This document shows, one piece after another, positions 25,812 through 34,652 of a stretch of 64,000 nucleotides of DNA; the first letter of the stretch is position 1, and each line of letters starts with the position of its first letter. The DNA comes from CAIYZT01 sp031385445 (GTDB taxonomy: Bacteria > Pseudomonadota > Alphaproteobacteria > Rhodobacterales > Rhodobacteraceae). The notes below the pieces were generated by a model. It was given only the letters and a program-made list of their open reading frames with translations, was not told where the DNA came from and did not search any database. The stretch lies in the NCBI GenBank assembly GCA_031385445.1, contig JANNBM010000023.1:17458-81457 (forward strand). The letters run 5' to 3'. Both the position numbers and the translations under genes were made by a program.

Positions 25812-27005
25812 TCAGGTTACTTTCTTGCGGGTTTTATACTGCGGGCGGTCCCACAGATCATGGATCATGACGTCGCTGATAATGGCGGCCGCTTTGGCCA
25901 CATCGCCCCTGTCCACGAACAGCGGAGTGAAGCCGAAACGGATGATATCAGGCGCGCGGAAATCGCCGATCACGCCGCGTTCGATCAGGGCCTGCATGAT
26001 CGCATAGCCTTCGGGATGGCGGAACGACACCTGCGAGCCGCGCATGTCATGCGCGCGGGGTGTCGCGAGGGTCAGGCTTGGGCACGACGCCTCAACCTTG
26101 GCAATAAACAGATCCGTCAGGGCCAGCGAGGCGCTGCGAAGCGCGGCCATATCGACCCTGTCCCAGATGTCGAGCGAGGCTTCGAGGGCGGCAAATTGCA
26201 GGATCGGCGGGGTTCCGACCCGCATCCGCTCGGCCCCGCGCGCGGGCGCGTAATCCAGATCGAAGGCAAAGGGCGCATCATGGCCTTGCCAGCCCGACAG
26301 TGCCGGGCGCGCATGCGCCTGATGCCGGGGGGCGACATAGATGAACGCCGGACCGCCGGGGCCGGAATTGAGGTATTTATAGGTGCACCCGCAGGCGAAA
26401 TCGGCGCCTGCCTTGGCCAATTCGACCGGAAACGCACCGGCAGAATGCGCCAGATCCCAGATCGTCAGGGCGCCGTGATGATGCGCGCGCGCGGTGATCG
26501 CCGCCATATCATGTTTGCGCCCGGTGCGGTAATCCACCTCGGTGATCATGGTCACGGCGATCGTGTCATCAATGGCGTCCATGACCTCTTCAGGCGCGAC
26601 AATCTTCAGCGCATAGTCCGCCCCAAGTGTCGCACAAAGGCCCTGCGCCATATACAGGTCAGACGGGAAATTGCCGCTGTCCGACAAGATCACTTTGCGC
26701 GCCGGGTTCATCTGCAGCGCCGAGGCAAGGGCCTGATAGACCTTGATCGACAAAGTGTCGCCCATCGCCACCGAATCCACTTCGGCCCCGATCAGCCGGG
26801 CGATGCGGTTGCCGACGGCCATCGGCTTGTCCATCCAGCCGGCCTTGTTCCAGCCCGTGATCAGCATCTCGCCCCATTCCGCCTGAACCGTATGCGCAAC
26901 CCGCGCCGCCGCCGCCTTTGGCAGCGGCCCCAGCGAATTTCCGTCCAGATAGATCATCGCAGCGGGCAAATGAAACAGGGCTTTGGTGGCTGAAAAATCG
27001 GTCAT
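25812..27005 (-). CDS. kynU: Kynureninase
   Basis: A 397-residue PLP enzyme that cleaves kynurenine to anthranilate and alanine. IYLDGNSLGPLP near the N-terminus, WDLAHSAGAFPVEL with the PLP aspartate, and the PLP lysine in CGCTYKYLNSGPGG (near 225) are diagnostic. MTDFSATKALF at 27005 is the start; an open frame continues to 27308 but that part crosses the divergent promoter region. First gene of the kyn group. Confidence 0.95.
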   Translation of the reverse strand: MTDFSATKALFHLPAAMIYLDGNSLGPLPKAAAARVAHTVQAEWGEMLITGWNKAGWMDKPMAVGNRIARLIGAEVDSVAMGDTLSIKVYQALASALQMNPARKVILSDSGNFPSDLYMAQGLCATLGADYALKIVAPEEVMDAIDDTIAVTMITEVDYRTGRKHDMAAITARAHHHGALTIWDLAHSAGAFPVELAKAGADFACGCTYKYLNSGPGGPAFIYVAPRHQAHARPALSGWQGHDAPFAFDLDYAPARGAERMRVGTPPILQFAALEASLDIWDRVDMAALRSASLALTDLFIAKVEASCPSLTLATPRAHDMRGSQVSFRHPEGYAIMQALIERGVIGDFRAPDIIRFGFTPLFVDRGDVAKAAAIISDVMIHDLWDRPQYKTRKKVT

Positions 27006-27112
27006 CTGGGGCTCCAACTTTGCTGGCGTTTTGCCCGCTATGTCCAATTTTGATCCATAATCCCGGCGCCCAAGAATTTCAAGCTTAAAGGATATGTCGC
27101 GGTCGCTGAGAC

Positions 27113-27130
27113 AACGGGCCCCGGCCCGTT
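27113..27130. repeat. 18-base inverted repeat in the kynU-pntA divergent region
   Basis: AACGGGCC and GGCCCGTT are separated by CC. The repeat lies 108 bases from the kynU start and 121 from the pntA start. It could be an operator or an RNA hairpin; no T-tract follows on the plus strand beyond CAAAAA. Confidence 0.45.
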
Positions 27131-27250
27131 CAAAAAGGCAGGTTTTCGCGGCAAAGACCAAATGAGGCGTTGAAACTTCATTGTCGGATGGTAAGGCTCG
27201 GGACAAATGACAAGTGGATGGGCTGTTCGATCCAAAAACGGGGGAATGCA

Positions 27251-28828
27251 GTGAAAATAGGTGCGTTGAGCGAAATTTTGGCGGGCGAGAACCGGGTTGC
27301 CATGACACCGGAGTCGGCTTTGCAGCTGATCAAGCTGGGTCATACCTGCGTGGTGCAGGCCGGGGCGGGGGTGAACGCGGGCATTTCGGACGCGCTTTAT
27401 ACCGCCGCCGGGGTCGAGGTTTTGAAGACCGCCAGGGCGGTGATGGCCGCGGCAGATGTTCTGGTCAAGGTGCGCGGCCCGGAGCAGGCCGAAGCCAAGG
27501 CTTTGCGCGACGGCCAGACGCTGATCTCGTTCTTTTGGCCGGCGCAGAACCCTGAACTTTTGGAAACCGTCAAGGCGCGCGGGGCAACCGTGGTGGCCAT
27601 GGACATGGTGCCGCGCATTTCGCGGGCGCAAAAGATGGACGCGCTGTCGTCGATGGCCAATATCGCGGGCTACCGCGCGGTGATCGAAGCGGGCTCGAAC
27701 TTTGGTCGCTTTTTCACCGGTCAGGTGACGGCGGCAGGCAAGGTGCCGCCCGCAAAAGTGCTGATCGTCGGCGCAGGGGTGGCGGGCCTTGCCGCCATCG
27801 GCACGGCGACCTCGCTTGGCGCGATCGTTTACGCGTTCGACGTGCGCCCCGAAGTGGCCGAGCAAATCGAATCGATGGGGGCGAGTTTCGTCTATCTGGA
27901 ATTTGACGCCTCCGAACTGCCAGACGGGGCGGTGACGGGCGGCTATGCCGCGCCCTCGACCCCGGCGTTTCAGGCCAAGCAACTGGCCAAATTCCGCGAA
28001 CTTGCGCCCGAGATGGACATCGTCATCACCACGGCGCTGATCCCCGGCCGCCCGGCGCCCAAATTGTGGACGGCCGAGATGGTATCGATGATGAAGCCGG
28101 GCTCGGTGGTGGTTGATCTGGCTGCCGAGCGGGGCGGCAACTGTGATCTGACGGTGCCGGACCAGAAAATCGTGTCGGACAACGGCGTGACCGTGGTTGG
28201 GTATACCGATTTCCCAAGCCGGATGGCTGCGCAGGCATCCACGCTTTATTCGAACAATATCAGGCATATGCTGACCGATCTTACACCAAAGAAAGATGGT
28301 GTGATTGATCACAATATGGACGATGATGTGATCCGCGGCGCGACTGTCACCCGCGCAGGACAAATCACCTTTCCGCCGCCGCCGCCCAAGATCGCCGCCA
28401 TTGCGGTGCAAAAGCCAAAGGACAAGGCCAAAGAGCTGACCCACGAGCAAAAGCGCGCGGCGGAAACGGCAGCTTTCAAGGCGCAGACCCGCAGTCAGGT
28501 GACGCTTCTGGTCACCGCAGGTCTGCTTCTGGCCCTCGTCGGGGCCTTTGCCCCGGCCGAGTTCATGTCGCATTTCATCGTCTTTGTGCTGGCCTGTTTC
28601 ATCGGATTCTCGGTGATCTGGAATGTCTCGCACAGCCTGCACACCCCGCTGATGGCGGTCACAAACGCCATTTCCGGCATCGTGATCCTTGGCGCGCTGT
28701 TGCAGATCGGGTCGGGCAACTGGCTGGTGGTGACGCTGGCCGCCATCTCGGTTCTGATTGCATCCATCAACATTGTGGGGGGCTTTTTGGTAACACGCCG
28801 AATGCTCGCCATGTTCCAGAAGTCGTGA
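27251..28828 (+). CDS. pntA: NAD(P) transhydrogenase subunit alpha (unsplit)
   Basis: A 525-residue subunit of the proton-translocating transhydrogenase that makes NADPH from NADH. The NAD-binding domain I occupies about 1-380 with VLIVGAGVAGLAAIGTATSLGA and FDVRPEVAEQIESMGA. The C-terminal ~100 residues carry four hydrophobic helices. This is the one-piece form; Rhodospirillum rubrum splits it in two. The start is GTG at 27251 after GGGGGA, which begins with the family pattern KIGALSEIL. pntB follows after 12 bases. Confidence 0.95.
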   Translation: MKIGALSEILAGENRVAMTPESALQLIKLGHTCVVQAGAGVNAGISDALYTAAGVEVLKTARAVMAAADVLVKVRGPEQAEAKALRDGQTLISFFWPAQNPELLETVKARGATVVAMDMVPRISRAQKMDALSSMANIAGYRAVIEAGSNFGRFFTGQVTAAGKVPPAKVLIVGAGVAGLAAIGTATSLGAIVYAFDVRPEVAEQIESMGASFVYLEFDASELPDGAVTGGYAAPSTPAFQAKQLAKFRELAPEMDIVITTALIPGRPAPKLWTAEMVSMMKPGSVVVDLAAERGGNCDLTVPDQKIVSDNGVTVVGYTDFPSRMAAQASTLYSNNIRHMLTDLTPKKDGVIDHNMDDDVIRGATVTRAGQITFPPPPPKIAAIAVQKPKDKAKELTHEQKRAAETAAFKAQTRSQVTLLVTAGLLLALVGAFAPAEFMSHFIVFVLACFIGFSVIWNVSHSLHTPLMAVTNAISGIVILGALLQIGSGNWLVVTLAAISVLIASINIVGGFLVTRRMLAMFQKS

Positions 28829-28840
28829 GGAGATAGGCCC

Positions 28841-30274
28841 ATGAGCATCGGTATCGTCTCGGCCGCCTATATTGCAGCGGCTGTTCTGTTTATTTTGTCC
28901 CTTGGCGGGTTGTCGGGTCAGGAAAGCGCCAAGCGCGCGGTCTGGTACGGGATTGCGGGCATGGCGCTGGCCGTGGTGGCCACGGTCCTGTCGCCCGATG
29001 TCGCGAATGTGTGGATCATTGCGGTGATGGTCATCATCGGCTCGTCGCTCGGCTGGGTCGTCGCGATGCGCGTGCAGATGACCGATATGCCCCAACTGGT
29101 CGCCGCTTTGCACAGCTTTGTCGGTCTGGCCGCAGTTTTCATCGGCTATAATGCCGATCTTGAGATGAGCCGGGTGCTGAGCCTTGATGAAGGGTCCAAG
29201 GCGCTGCTGATCGGGTTCGCCAAAAAGCTGGCCCACAAGGACGCCATCGAACAGTCGATCCTGCGGGTCGAGGTGTTTTTGGGCGTGTTTATCGGGGCGG
29301 TCACCTTTACCGGGTCGGTAATTGCCTTTGGCAAGCTGGCGGGCAAGGTGGACGGCAAGGCCAAAAAGCTGCCGGGTGGTCATCTGCTCAACGCGGGGGC
29401 GGCGATCGCCTCGGCGGTGCTTTTGGTGATGTACTTCAACGGGGCCGGCATCTGGGCCTTGGCGCTGATGACGCTGCTGGCGTTTTTCATCGGCTATCAT
29501 CTGATCATGGGCATCGGCGGCGCGGATATGCCGGTCGTGGTATCGATGCTGAACAGCTATTCCGGCTGGGCGGCGGCGGCGATTGGCTTTACGCTTGGCA
29601 ATGATCTTTTGATCGTCACTGGCGCGCTGGTTGGCTCGTCGGGTGCTATTTTGTCCTATATCATGTGCAAGGCGATGAACCGCTCGTTCATCAGCGTGAT
29701 CCTTGGCGGATTTGGCGGCACCACGGGCCCGGCCATGGAGGTGACGGGCGAGCAGATTGCGATTGACGCCGAAGGTGTGGCGGCGGCGCTGAATGATGCG
29801 GACAGCATCATCATCATTCCGGGGTACGGCATGGCTGTCGCGCAGGCGCAGCAATCGGTCAGCGAGTTGACGCGCAAGCTGCGAAGCGCGGGCAAAACGG
29901 TGCGCTTTGCGATCCATCCGGTGGCGGGGCGGTTGCCCGGTCATATGAACGTGCTGCTGGCCGAAGCAAAGGTGCCCTATGACATCGTGCTGGAAATGGA
30001 CGAGATCAACGCCGATTTCCCCAACACGGATGTGGCCATCGTGATCGGCTCCAACGATATCGTGAACCCGGCAGCGCAAGAGGATCCGAACAGCCCGATT
30101 GCGGGGATGCCGGTCTTGGAATGCTGGAAGGCCAAGCAGGTATTCGTGTCCAAACGCGGGCAGGGTACGGGTTATTCCGGCATCGAGAATCCGTTGTTTT
30201 ATAAAGAGAATACGCGGATGTTTTACGGTGATGCCAAGAAATCGTTGGACCTTCTTTTGCCGATGATCGACTAA
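28841..30274 (+). CDS. pntB: NAD(P) transhydrogenase subunit beta
   Basis: A 477-residue protein with an N-terminal block of about eight to nine transmembrane helices (to about 265) and the C-terminal NADP-binding domain III. Domain III shows IIPGYGMAVAQAQQSV, IHPVAGRLPGHMNVLLAEA, VAIVIGSNDIVNPAA and the end QVFVSKRGQGTGYSGI. AGGAG precedes its ATG. Confidence 0.96.
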   Translation: MSIGIVSAAYIAAAVLFILSLGGLSGQESAKRAVWYGIAGMALAVVATVLSPDVANVWIIAVMVIIGSSLGWVVAMRVQMTDMPQLVAALHSFVGLAAVFIGYNADLEMSRVLSLDEGSKALLIGFAKKLAHKDAIEQSILRVEVFLGVFIGAVTFTGSVIAFGKLAGKVDGKAKKLPGGHLLNAGAAIASAVLLVMYFNGAGIWALALMTLLAFFIGYHLIMGIGGADMPVVVSMLNSYSGWAAAAIGFTLGNDLLIVTGALVGSSGAILSYIMCKAMNRSFISVILGGFGGTTGPAMEVTGEQIAIDAEGVAAALNDADSIIIIPGYGMAVAQAQQSVSELTRKLRSAGKTVRFAIHPVAGRLPGHMNVLLAEAKVPYDIVLEMDEINADFPNTDVAIVIGSNDIVNPAAQEDPNSPIAGMPVLECWKAKQVFVSKRGQGTGYSGIENPLFYKENTRMFYGDAKKSLDLLLPMID

Positions 30275-30355
30275 GGTTCCCCGCCTTTGCGCTTGCCCCT
30301 TTGGCGCCGCCAAGGGGGGCGGCGGCCTACCCTGACATTCATGCAACACTTTTTT

Positions 30356-30373
30356 GGCATACCCCGGTATGCC
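30356..30373. repeat. 18-base inverted repeat after pntB
   Basis: GGCATACC and GGTATGCC are separated by CC, 82 bases after the pntB stop and 61 before the DUF3422 gene. TGTTT follows. It may act as a weak terminator of pntAB or an operator for the next gene. It has the same 8-2-8 layout as the repeat at 27113. Confidence 0.45.
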
Positions 30374-30433
30374 TGTTTAGCGCTGGAAAGGGGGCCGCCT
30401 GCGCGACAAGTGTGACCTCTAAACTTCAATCGG

Positions 30434-31729
30434 ATGAGTGGTGCGATGGCTGGACTGGAAGATCACGACCTGCGGTATGCCTTGGTCAGCGAGCTGCATG
30501 CGCGGCCTTTTCCGGCGCTTTCGGCGCCCTGCATGGCGACGTTCATCGCGATAACCGAACCCGAACAGGCGGAACGCCGCGACCGTTCGCGCGACACGCA
30601 ACACTTATGCGCGCTTCTGGACCGGCACGGCGCGGGCCATCCGCAGCCGGGTGCCAACCATTTTTCGACCGCGATTGGCCGGGCAGAGCTGAAATGGGAA
30701 AGTCACACCGAATTTGTGACCTACTCCGCCTTTTCCCCCGGCCTGTCCACGCGGCCCTTTGATCCGTCAGAATCCGAAGTGTTCCCGGCGGATTGGCTGG
30801 CAAATGCCCCCGGAAAACGCATTGCGGCGCTGCTGATCCGGGTTGAAATCATGCCGGCAGACGAGGCGTTGATTTTGGACAGAGTGCACGATTGGCTCGT
30901 TCCCGAAAGCCTGGCTGTGTCGCGGGTGGTGGACGGCGCGGCGATTATTGCGGGCGATTTTCGCATTGATCCGGCGGGGCAGATGCGGTTCGCGGTTTTC
31001 GTGCGGCCGGATGCTGGCGCACGGCGGATTGGCCGCATCGTTCAGCGGCTGTGCGAGATTGAAACCTACCGCGCGATGGCCATGCTTGGCCTGACCCGCG
31101 CGCGCGATCTGTCAGAGCGCCTCAATGTCCTTGATCCGCGACTGGCGGATCTTGTGTCAAATCTTGATAAAGCGGCCCTTGGTGCCGAAGCCGTTTTGCA
31201 CGAGTTGTTGCGCATCACGGGCGAGCTGGAAAGTCTGGCCGTCACGCATTCCTTTCGCTTCGGGGCGACGGGCGCCTATGAAACCATCGTCAATCAGCGC
31301 GTGACCTCGCTGCGTGAAGAGCGGCTTGGCGGGCGGCAAACCTTTGGCGAATTCATGATGCGCCGGTTTGACCCGGCGATGCGCACGGTCACCTCTGCGG
31401 ACCGCCGCCTTCAGTCGATGGCAAAGCGGGCGGGCCGCGCGGCCGAACTTTTGCGCACCCGGGTCGATGTGGAACGCTCCGCCGAAAATCAGTCGCTGTT
31501 GGAAAGCATGGACCGGCGCGCGGATCTTGCGCTGCGGCTTCAGCATACGGTCGAAGGTTTGTCGGTGGTTGCGATCAGCTATTACGCTGTGGCCCTCGCC
31601 GACTACACGCTGTCGCCCTTTGCCGAGGCGTTTGGGCTGAGCGAGGTTTGGATGAAGGCGATCCTGACGCCCATTGTCGCCCTTCTCGTCTGGGGCTTGA
31701 TCCGCCGGTTGCGCAGAAAGATCGTCTAA
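30434..31729 (+). CDS. DUF3422 family membrane-anchored protein
   Basis: A 431-residue protein matching the DUF3422 pattern: LHARPFPALSAPCMATFIAI near the start, a mixed domain to ~220, then a long helical region rich in Arg, Glu and Leu (about 225-370), and one or two C-terminal hydrophobic segments (SVVAISYYAVALADY and ILTPIVALLVWGLI) ending in RRLRRKIV. The fold suggests a cytoplasmic sensor or scaffold tethered to the inner membrane. Function unknown. Start at 30434 or at ATG 30446 (MAGLEDHDL). It converges on the asparaginase gene and the stops overlap by four bases. Confidence 0.85.
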   Translation: MSGAMAGLEDHDLRYALVSELHARPFPALSAPCMATFIAITEPEQAERRDRSRDTQHLCALLDRHGAGHPQPGANHFSTAIGRAELKWESHTEFVTYSAFSPGLSTRPFDPSESEVFPADWLANAPGKRIAALLIRVEIMPADEALILDRVHDWLVPESLAVSRVVDGAAIIAGDFRIDPAGQMRFAVFVRPDAGARRIGRIVQRLCEIETYRAMAMLGLTRARDLSERLNVLDPRLADLVSNLDKAALGAEAVLHELLRITGELESLAVTHSFRFGATGAYETIVNQRVTSLREERLGGRQTFGEFMMRRFDPAMRTVTSADRRLQSMAKRAGRAAELLRTRVDVERSAENQSLLESMDRRADLALRLQHTVEGLSVVAISYYAVALADYTLSPFAEAFGLSEVWMKAILTPIVALLVWGLIRRLRRKIV

Positions 31730-32655
31730 CCAAACTCGCCACAAAGGTTTCGGGCAAGCAGGTCCGCCTGCTCGGCGCGCGGCCGCGAAAGGGCATGCGC
31801 AAGTTTGGCAAAGGCAGCCTCTGCCGTGATGTCGCCGCCGTCGATCACGCCGCAGTCAAGCAGCAGATTGCCCGCCGCATAGGTGCCAAGGTGGATGCCG
31901 CCTTCGGGGCTTTGCGCGACCGCGATCATGGCCACCCCCCGGTCATGGGCGCGGCGCAGGGCCTGGGCCGTGACCGGATCATTGGGAAGGGTTCCGGCGC
32001 CAAAGACACGCAGAACCGCGCCGTCGCAAACTGACAATGCCGCGTCCAATGCCGCGCCCGAAGCGCCGGGTGCCATGCTTTGGATGGTCAGGTTCGGGCG
32101 GTCAAAGGCGTGATGGATCAGGGACTTACCTTCATGGACCGGCGCTTTTCCGGCGGGGCTGGCAGCAAAAGCGTCCGCCGCCACGCTGTTGGCCTTGCGC
32201 AGGCGCGCGCCGTGAAACCTGTGTCCTGCGAATTGCAGCCAAATCCCCGCAGGGGCGGTTTGCGCGGCCTGAATGGCCGCCGTCAGATTGCCCATCCCAT
32301 CACTGCCGGGAAGGCCAAGCGGCACCATGGATCCCGTCAAAACCACCGGCCGCGCCAACCCTTGCAGCGCAAAGCACAGCGCCGCGGCGGTGAAAGCCAT
32401 CGTGTCGGTGCCATGCGTGACGACAAACCCGTCGCAGCGGTCATGCGCCGCAACAATCGTGCCCGCGATCCGGTTCCAGTCGGCAAAGCTTGCGTGCGCA
32501 CTGTCGATCAAGGGGTTCAAAACCGCCAACTCGATGTGAGCGGCGGTGTCGATCTTGGCCAGTGCCGAGTCCAGAAGGCCGGGCAGGGGGGCGAAGCCAA
32601 GGTCGGTTCGCCTCATGCCGATGGTGCCGCCGGTGTGGATCAAAAGCAGTCGCAT
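31726..32655 (-). CDS. L-asparaginase
   Basis: A 309-residue enzyme hydrolysing asparagine to aspartate and ammonia. Both catalytic threonine motifs are present: LLIHTGGTIGM at 3-13 and GFVVTHGTDTMAFTA near 77-91. There is no signal peptide, so it is cytoplasmic. It begins seven bases after the stop of the peptide permease gene, last in the importer operon. A homologous activity on glutamine or D-asparagine cannot be excluded. Confidence 0.88.
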   Translation of the reverse strand: MRLLLIHTGGTIGMRRTDLGFAPLPGLLDSALAKIDTAAHIELAVLNPLIDSAHASFADWNRIAGTIVAAHDRCDGFVVTHGTDTMAFTAAALCFALQGLARPVVLTGSMVPLGLPGSDGMGNLTAAIQAAQTAPAGIWLQFAGHRFHGARLRKANSVAADAFAASPAGKAPVHEGKSLIHHAFDRPNLTIQSMAPGASGAALDAALSVCDGAVLRVFGAGTLPNDPVTAQALRRAHDRGVAMIAVAQSPEGGIHLGTYAAGNLLLDCGVIDGGDITAEAAFAKLAHALSRPRAEQADLLARNLCGEFG

Positions 32656-32662
32656 CGCCGGT

Positions 32663-33574
32663 TCAGCGGCCCCGGATCTTTGGATCCAGCGCGTCGCGCA
32701 GCCCGTCGCCAATGTAGTTGACCGACAAAACGGTCAGCGAAATGGCCAGACCGGGCCAGATCACCCGCTCGGGGTAAAGCTGAATATACTGCAACCCGTC
32801 AAACAGCAGACGACCCCAGGTTGGGAAATCGGGCGGAAAGCCCAGACCGAGGAACGACAGGACCGATTCCGTGATGATCGCCTCGGCAATGCCAAGCGTG
32901 GCAGCGACCATGACAGGCGAGATGACGTTTGGCAGGATATGGCGCAGGATGATCCGGCGCGGCGGCGCGCCGATGGAGCGGGCCGCCAGCACATATTCCC
33001 GCTCTTTGAGCGCCAGAACCTCGCCGCGCACAATCCGCGCCGCCTGCATCCACGAGGTGATGCCGATGGCAAACACGATCAGGGAAAAAGCCCCAAGTTC
33101 CGGCCCGAGGATCGAGGCAATCCTGTCACGAAACAGCATCACCATCACCAACAGCAGCGGGATCAGCGGCAAGGACAGGAACAAATCCGTCAGGCGCATC
33201 AGCGGGCCATCAAGCCGTTTGAAATAACCTGCAAGCACGCCAACCGTGGTGCCAACGAAAATCGCGATGATCATCGCGACAAATCCAACCGCCAGCGACA
33301 CCTTGCCCGCCGCCATGGTGCGCGACAGCATGTCGCGGCCAAGCTGATCGGTCCCAAGCGGAAAGCGCAGCGAGGGCCCTTGGTTTTTCACCTTCAGTGC
33401 CTCGGAAACCTTTAGTTTGACTTCGGGCCACAAGAACGGGCCAAAGACCACGAACCCGACCAGCAGGCCAAGCACGATCAGCCCAAAGACCGCGCCCTTG
33501 TGCACGCGAAACTGGTTCCAGACCGCGCCGAACTGACTTTGCGCTTGTGGGATCGCGGTGGTTTGCTCACTCAT
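32663..33574 (-). CDS. Peptide ABC transporter permease, DppC/OppC type
   Basis: A 303-residue inner-membrane permease. One N-terminal helix (GAVFGLIVLGLLVGFVVFGP) precedes a periplasmic segment, then five more helices. The EAA loop ARSIGAPPRRIILRHILPNV contacts the ATPases. LGTDQLGRDMLSRTM is the usual DppC motif. The start at 33574 overlaps the end of the DppB-type gene by eight bases. The end PKIRGR is typical. Confidence 0.9.
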   Translation of the reverse strand: MSEQTTAIPQAQSQFGAVWNQFRVHKGAVFGLIVLGLLVGFVVFGPFLWPEVKLKVSEALKVKNQGPSLRFPLGTDQLGRDMLSRTMAAGKVSLAVGFVAMIIAIFVGTTVGVLAGYFKRLDGPLMRLTDLFLSLPLIPLLLVMVMLFRDRIASILGPELGAFSLIVFAIGITSWMQAARIVRGEVLALKEREYVLAARSIGAPPRRIILRHILPNVISPVMVAATLGIAEAIITESVLSFLGLGFPPDFPTWGRLLFDGLQYIQLYPERVIWPGLAISLTVLSVNYIGDGLRDALDPKIRGR

Positions 33575-34574
33575 AGCGGATCCTTGGGTCGAGAAGGCCA
33601 TACAGCACATCGGCGATCAGGTTGAAGCCGACGATCAGCACAGCGAAAATGAAAGCGAGCGTTTGGACCATCGGCAGGTCCGAGGCATGGATCGCCCCGA
33701 TCAGCGCTGCGCCGATGCCGTTCACGCCGAACAGGTTCTCGGTGATGATCGCGCCGCCGAAAATCGACGGAATGCCAAGGGCGAGCACCGTCACCACCGG
33801 GATAAGCGAATTGCGCAGCACATGTTTCAGCACCACAGTGCGCTCGGTCATGCCCTTGGCGCGGGCGGTGCGCACATAGTCCTGCCCCATGTTTTCCAGC
33901 ATGGACGAGCGCATATACCGGCTGATTGCGGCGGCATTTGCGAGGCCCAGCACCATAACCGGCATCGCCATCTGCGACAGTTGTTTTTTGAAGCTCGCCC
34001 AGTCGGTGACCGAAAGATTCGTGTCATATTTGGTCGGAAACCAGCCAAGCCAGACCGCAAAGATGATGATAAAGAGCGTGCCGGTAAAGAACGTTGGCAC
34101 GGAAAAGCCGATCATCGCAAGGAGGGTGCCGAACTGGTCGAACAGCGAATACTGCCGGTAGGCCGAATAGATGCCGATCGGAACCGCGATCGCGATGCCC
34201 ACAACATAGGCCGATCCGATAACGGTCATGGTCTGCGGAATGCGCTGTCCGATGACGGTGAAAACCGGCGAGCGGGTTTGCCAGGACAGGATCCGCTGCT
34301 CGTCTCCGGCCACGGTGGTGCCGAACCAGCCGTCCAGCAAGGTTGCAGGTTCGACCCAAAAGAATTGCCGCAACCACAGAAAATAGCGCACAAAAACCGG
34401 CTGATCGGCGCCCATGGCCGCGATCATCTTTTGGCGCACTTCGGCAGGAACGGTCAGCGGGATTTCAGACAGCGGCGATCCGGGGGCCAGATCAACCAGC
34501 AGAAAAATGATCAGGCTGATGAACAAAAGGGTCGGGATGGCCAGCAATAGCCTGCGAAGCGTAAAGGTAAGCAT
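33567..34574 (-). CDS. Peptide ABC transporter permease, DppB/OppB type
   Basis: A 335-residue inner-membrane permease: first helix RRLLLAIPTLLFISLIIFLLV, a periplasmic insertion to about 110, then five helices, the coupling loop ARAKGMTERTVVLKHVLRNSLIPV and the end GLLDPRIRYE. The first lines, including LAPGSPLSE, match the DppB pattern. It lies 78 bases after the binding-protein gene, with a strong hairpin between them. Confidence 0.9.
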   Translation of the reverse strand: MLTFTLRRLLLAIPTLLFISLIIFLLVDLAPGSPLSEIPLTVPAEVRQKMIAAMGADQPVFVRYFLWLRQFFWVEPATLLDGWFGTTVAGDEQRILSWQTRSPVFTVIGQRIPQTMTVIGSAYVVGIAIAVPIGIYSAYRQYSLFDQFGTLLAMIGFSVPTFFTGTLFIIIFAVWLGWFPTKYDTNLSVTDWASFKKQLSQMAMPVMVLGLANAAAISRYMRSSMLENMGQDYVRTARAKGMTERTVVLKHVLRNSLIPVVTVLALGIPSIFGGAIITENLFGVNGIGAALIGAIHASDLPMVQTLAFIFAVLIVGFNLIADVLYGLLDPRIRYE

Positions 34575-34605
34575 GCGCTGCGACCCCTTTGGTCATAAGG
34601 CTGAA

Positions 34606-34639
34606 AAGGAAAGGGTGGGCCCAAAGCGCGGGCCCACCC
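34606..34639 (-). terminator. Intercistronic hairpin between dppA- and dppB-type genes
   Basis: GGGTGGGCCC (34613-34622) and GGGCCCACCC (34630-34639) form a perfect ten-base-pair stem with a seven-base loop. Read on the minus strand it is followed by TTTCC and TTTTC. It may act as a partial terminator or as a 3' block against mRNA decay, so that the binding protein is made in excess over the permeases. Confidence 0.65.
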
Positions 34640-34652
34640 CCAGGGGTTCAGA

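Noticed and set aside
27038..30349. Minus-strand open frame of 1103 codons antisense to pntAB
   Set aside because: Low-complexity His/Arg/Asp-rich translation typical of an antisense shadow in GC-rich DNA; pntA and pntB on the plus strand are clear.
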